DNA of 64,000 nucleotides from Owenia fusiformis (Eukaryota > Annelida > Polychaeta > Sabellida > Oweniidae): the NCBI GenBank assembly GCA_903813345.2, contig CAIIXF020000124.1, positions 524,818 through 588,817 of the forward strand, given 5' to 3'. Shown here in pieces: positions 59,738-64,000 of the stretch (positions are counted from its first letter, which is position 1; every line of letters starts with the position of its first letter). The translations under genes were made by a program, and so were the position numbers. The notes beneath the pieces were generated by a model. The model ran no database searches, was not told where the DNA came from, and was given only the letters and a program-made list of their open reading frames with translations.

Positions 59738-60800
59738 ACGTTATGCTACTATGCTACATACTATGCTTCATGCTATGCTACTATGCTACATGCTATGCTA
59801 CATGATATGCTACTATGCTACGTGCTATGCTACATGTTATGCAATCATGCTACATGCTATGCTACATGTTATGCTACTATGCTACATGTTATGCTACCAT
59901 GCTATGCTGCATGTTATGGTACTATGCTATATGTTATGCTACTATGCTACTTGTTAAGCTACCATGCAACATGCTATGCTACATGTTAAGCTACTTTGCA
60001 TGCTCCCAATACCTCTCCTCTACATCCTCATAGCCTCCCCCTCCGAGAATTTTGATATGAACATGTTACATAGCATGTAGCATTATATGTAGCATCATGT
60101 TACATAGCATGTAGCATCATATGTAGCATGCAACGTAGCTTAACATGTAGCATAGCATGTAGCATGGCATGTTGCATGGTAGCTTAACATGTAGCATAGT
60201 AGCATAACATGTAGCATAGTATGTAGCATAGTAGCATAACGTCTAGCGTAGTAGCATAACATATAGCATAGTACCATAACATGCAGCATAGCATGGTAGT
60301 ATAACATGTAGCATAGTAGCATAACATGTAGCATAGCACGTAGCATGATTGCATAACATGTAGCATAGCACGTAGCATAGTAGCATATCATGTAGCATAG
60401 CATGTAGCATAGTAGCATAGCATGAAGCATAGTATGTAGCATAGTAGCATAACGTCTAGCGTAGTAGCATAACATATAGCATAGTACCATAACATGCAGC
60501 ATAGCATGGTAGTATAACATGTAGCATAGTAGCATAACATGTAGCACAGCACGTAGCATGGTAGTATAGCATGTAGCATATCATTTAACATAGTAGCATA
60601 ACCTGTAGCATAGTTTGTAGCATAGTAGCATAACATGTAGCATAGCATGTAGCATAGTCGCATATCATGTAGCATAGCATGTAGCATAGTAGCATAACAT
60701 GAAGCATAGTATGTAGCATAGAATATAGCATAGCATGTAGCCAGTAGCATTACTTGTAGCATAGCATGTAGCATGGTAGCATAAAGTGTAGCATAGCGTG
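59738..60800. repeat. ATGCTACATGCT satellite in two opposed arrays
   Basis: The plus array 59738-60000 (CATGCTATGCTACATGTTAT words) and reversed array 60063-60800 (ATGTAGCATAGTAGCATAAC words) flank a 60-bp non-repetitive centre. In the reversed array a segment recurs with a 222-bp period (60206 and 60428). Short units are 5-11 bases in mixed order. Long open frames here (Met-Leu-Cys-Tyr repeats) are by-products. Confidence 0.9.
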
Positions 60801-61170
60801 TCATGGGGTTCTCTATGGGTTCTCTCTGGATTCTCCTGGGATTCTGAATGGATTCTCCAAGGGTTCTGTATAGATTCTCCTGGGGTTCCAGAACCAAGGA
60901 TAAAATATTTGCGAGGGACTTAACTTTTTGCGAGGGCCATGAGTCTACAAGTATTTATAAATGGTTAATCTTTGCACTATGGTTTTTCATTTGATAAACA
61001 ATATGTCCTTATTTCTAAATATTCAATTTTAAACCTATTTCAAACCAAAATTGATTTGCGAGGGCTAACACTTTTTGCGAGGGTTGTGGATTGACAAATA
61101 ATGATAAATGTTTTATCTACGCACGATGCGCTTTCGTTTGATATACTACACGTCTGTATTTATTTATTTT
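60801..61170. repeat. spacer with short repeats inside the palindromic element
   Basis: GATTCTCC...GGGTTCT words repeat about five times at 60805-60890, then TTTGCGAGGG occurs four times (60908-61085). Confidence 0.7.
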
Positions 61171-61845
61171 TTACTTTTAACCTATTCCAAGCCCCATCTC
61201 ACAGGCCGCCCATAGACTCGATATGGAAATAAACTCATTCGGATACCTTTCCTACGTTTTCTATTTACAATTCCAGTTCATTCGATATACTACACAGCCA
61301 TATTCTAAACAATTTTACTTTTCAAGATTTTTCTAATGTTGAGGGAAATCTCCTCGATGACGCAACGTTGAAACGTTCTAAAATCGTCTAAACGTTCGAA
61401 AAACGTTGGTATCAACTCTGACGGCACAAAAACGTACGGAAATTCCATCCATGACGTAGTTGGTGAAAACGGGGAATATCTTTAAGCAAAACGAAATGGA
61501 CTCTTTCTGTATACTACGATATTTTAGGATTATAAGCTACCGAATTGACCCCTAGTTAAATATATTAAATATATACATCATTTTATACTAAATAGTCATA
61601 AATAATCAAATATTAAACCGGATTAAGCCAGATTGATGGCACATGGGAATCCTCTCGATGACGTAGTTGATGAAAACGGGGAATACCCTTTAGGGAATTC
61701 TTTTCGGTGACGAAATCCCGTGTTACGTTTGCGGAACGTTGGGGAATCCAATATTTCATCATCAGGTCCATACAGGGGATTTCCGTTTCTATAGGGATGA
61801 TCAACCTGATCAACCTGATCCAGCATTCCTATTTCTCCTACTACT

Positions 61846-61945
61846 CTTGACGGTCTAAGTCCTGTTCTCTGTGGTAAAGTATCATCTGCTTCGAGTTTCT
61901 GCACTGCAATTGTCACTGCCTCTACAACCGGAACACTAGACTTCT
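61846..61945 (-). mobile_element. Penelope-like element, 5' stub
   Basis: On the minus strand SVPVVEAVTIAVQKLEADD fits the reverse transcriptase region that precedes the part at 59050. It ends abruptly at about 61945, the 5' truncation typical of these elements. Confidence 0.8.
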
Positions 61946-62285
61946 ACCATTCACAGATATTAATTTAGAGGGGGAATACCCCAGGGTTAAGGGATATAAA
62001 GATGGCCATCAACGCTTCGAATGTAATGTTAATTTCTGGCATGTTTCCCAATATAATAGTTTGTTAATTCATGTCAAGATAAAGACAAATGTCAGGAATA
62101 TGCTTACAACTATTAAAACAATTAATCGAAGTGTGGCATTCAGATAATGATGAGGTCACTCTGGGTTTTCCCTCCTCTTAGAGAAAATACATGTAACCGT
62201 GGGATTTCAACTAGATTATATAGACACCATTAGGCCCAAAATCAGCAATTAAGTAGCGCCAAATTAAAGAAGAATACTGTTAATA
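61946..62285. other. intergenic with one MITE end
   Basis: No gene recognised. At 62235-62282 the words AGCAATTAAGTAGCGCC and AAATTAAAG match the right end of the MITE at 44762-45009. Confidence 0.4.
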
Positions 62286-62289
62286 CAAT

Positions 62290-64000
62290 TGAGGGCGTTG
62301 TATAAAAAACGATAAAGGGGCGTGGCTTAGTGAAAAAACGAAAAAATCGAAAAAGAGACGTGGTTCAAGGTAATTTAAAGCGAAAAAACGATAAAGGGGC
62401 GTGTCTTTCTTTTAAAAAGCGGAAAAATCGAAAAAGAGGCGTGGTTTCAGGTAATTTAAAGGGAAAAAAACGATAAAGGGGCGTGGCTTTCTTTTAAAAA
62501 GTGGAAAAAAAATCGAAAAAGAGGCGTGGTTTAAGGTAATTTAAAGCGAAAAAAATGATAAAGGGGGCGTGGCTTAGCGTAAAAAGCGAAAAAATCGAAA
62601 AAGAGGCGTGCTTTAAGGTAATTAAAAGCGAAAAAACGATAAAGGGGCGTGGCTTACTTTGAAAAAGCGAAAAAAATCGAAAAAGAGGCATGGTTTAAGG
62701 TAATTAAAAGCGAAAAAAACGATAAAGGGGCGTGGTTTACTCTGAATTTAAGTGACAAAATCGAAAAAGAGGCGTGGTTTCAGGTAATTAAAAGCGAAAA
62801 AACGATAAAGGGGCGTCGCTTACTCTGAATTTAAGCGAAAAAAACGATAAAAGGGCATGGCTTTCTTTTAAAAAAACGGAAAAAAATCGAAAAAGAGGCG
62901 TGGTTTAAAGTAATTTTAACCGAAAAAACCGATAAAGGGGCGTGGCACTGTGTAAAAAAACGAAAAATAGCCGTGGTTAAAGATAATTTAAAGCGAAAAA
63001 AACGATGAAGGGGCGTGGCTTAGTGTAAAAAAAACGAAAAAAATGAAAAAGAGGCGTGGTTTAAGGTAATTAAAAGCGAAAAAAACGATGAAGGGGCGTG
63101 GCTTACTTTGAAAAAGCGAAACAATCGAAAAAAGGCGTGGTTTCAGGTAATTTAGATCGAAAAAAACGATAAAGGGGCTTGGCTTTCTTTTAAAAAGCGG
63201 AACAAATCGAAAAAGAGGCGTGGTTTAAGGTAATTTTAACCGAAAAACCGACAAAGGGGCGTGGCTTTGTGTAAAAAACGAAAAAAATGCGTGGTTAAAG
63301 GTAATTAAAAGCGAAAGAACGATAAAGGTGCGTGGCTTACTTTGAAAAAGCGAAAAAAATCGAAAAAGAGGCATGGTTTCAGGTAATTTAAAGCGCAAAA
63401 ACGATAAAGGGGCGTGGCTTTCTTTTAAAAAGCGGAAAAAATCGAAAAAGTGGCGTGGTTTAAGGTACTTTAAACCGAAAAAACCGATAGAGGGGCGTGG
63501 CTTAGTGTAAAAAACGAAAAAATCGAAATAGAGGCGTGGTTTAAGGTAATTTAAAGCGAAAAATGATAAAGGGGCGTGGCTTAGCGGAAAAAACGAAAGA
63601 AATCGAAAAAGAGGCGTTGTTTAAGGTAATTAAAAGCGACAAAACGATAAAGGGGCGTGGCTTAGTGTAAAAAAACGAAAAAAAACGAAAAAGAGGCGTG
63701 GTTTAAGGTAATTTAAAGCGAAAAAAACGATAAAAGGACGTGGCTTATGGTAAAAAAAAACGAAAAAAATCGAGAAAGAGGCGTGGTTAAAGGTAATTAA
63801 AAGCGAAAAAAAACGATAAAGGGGCGTGGCTCACTTTGAAGAAGCGAAAAAGGGGCGTGTCTTTCTTTTAAAAAGCGGAAAAAATCGAAAAAGAGGCGTG
63901 GTTTCAGGTAATTTAAAGGGAAAAAACGATAAAGGGGCGTGGCTTTCTTTTAAAAAATGGAAAAAATCGAAAAAGAGACGTGGTTTAAGGTAATTTAAAG
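62290..64000. repeat. ~80-bp minisatellite with GGGGCGTGG motif
   Basis: About 21 units up to the window edge. Each holds GATAAAGGGGCGTGGCTT, a variable A-rich stretch, ATCGAAAAAGAGGCGTGGTT and AAGGTAATTTAAAGCG. Unit length varies from about 70 to 90 with A-tract length, and at least two middle variants (AGTGTAAAA versus TTTCTTTTAAAAAG) are interleaved. The true right end is outside the window. Confidence 0.95.

Larger units (their letters stand above)
59057..61845. mobile_element. 2789-bp palindromic element with satellite core
   Basis: Two arms of exactly 675 bp (59057-59731 and 61171-61845) are inverted copies with about 99 percent identity by eye and no length difference. They start AGTAGTAGGAGAAATAGG. 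CTTGAC flanks both sides (59051-59056 and 61846-61851), and Penelope coding sequence lies on both flanks, so it is an insertion with a 6-bp target duplication. Each arm has an inward open frame (MLDQVDQVDHPYRNGNPLYG onward, ending PCAINLA) of unknown meaning and an internal near-repeat (TTCCCCGTTTTCANCAACTA at about 59219 and 59427). No transposase is recognised, so it is presumably mobilised by another element. Confidence 0.9.

Noticed and set aside
59751-60897. Long open frames of Met-Leu-Cys-Tyr repeats
   Set aside because: They are translations of the ATGCTACATGCT satellite in several frames and both strands; not genes.

Overview
The window looks like nuclear DNA of a marine invertebrate. 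The sequence is AT-rich, the genes have many introns with GT-AG junctions, and the DNA between exons is packed with DNA-transposon debris, foldback elements and minisatellites. The proteins are generic animal ones. I cannot place the phylum from sequence alone; an invertebrate deuterostome or a lophotrochozoan both fit.

Four host genes can be read. (1) 3958-17521, plus strand: the last 17 exons of sorting nexin SNX25 (end of PXA, then RGS, coiled coil, PX and nexin-C), with every exon phase matching; the first part of the PXA domain lies upstream of the window. (2) 24.3-33.4 kb, plus strand: two tandem copies of a group I nucleoside diphosphate kinase. The downstream copy (29340-32984, four exons, 153 aa) is intact. 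The upstream copy (24347-26835) has lost the exon part carrying the catalytic histidine, and a short transposon sits at the break. (3) 35911-42125, minus strand: a complete eight-exon LRRC59 (299 aa), an ER-membrane leucine-rich-repeat protein. (4) 43502-45189, plus strand: PAM16/Magmas, divergent from LRRC59, with a shared promoter region around 42.13-42.28 kb that holds an ETS-type motif. A weaker candidate spliced unit on the minus strand covers 48.7-55.0 kb.

The rest is repeats. Region 1-3.9 kb is minisatellite and diverged tandem repeat. The SNX25 introns carry Harbinger-like and Tc1/mariner-like elements and others. Region 18-24 kb is a run of foldback elements. At 50921-54507 lies a 5'-truncated L1/Tx1-type LINE with a poly(A) tail and an 11-bp target-site duplication. 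Region 55.4-57.2 kb is a composite inverted-repeat element. From 57.7 to 61.95 kb a Penelope-like element (reverse transcriptase plus GIY-YIG endonuclease) is split by a 2789-bp palindromic element that has two 675-bp arms and a satellite core and is flanked by a 6-bp duplication (CTTGAC). The window ends in a minisatellite of about 80-bp units (62.29 kb to the edge) with a GGGGCGTGG motif in nearly every unit.

The most interesting items are the palindromic satellite-cored element nested in the Penelope copy, the NDP kinase duplicate without its catalytic histidine, and the array of GGGGCGTGG units.
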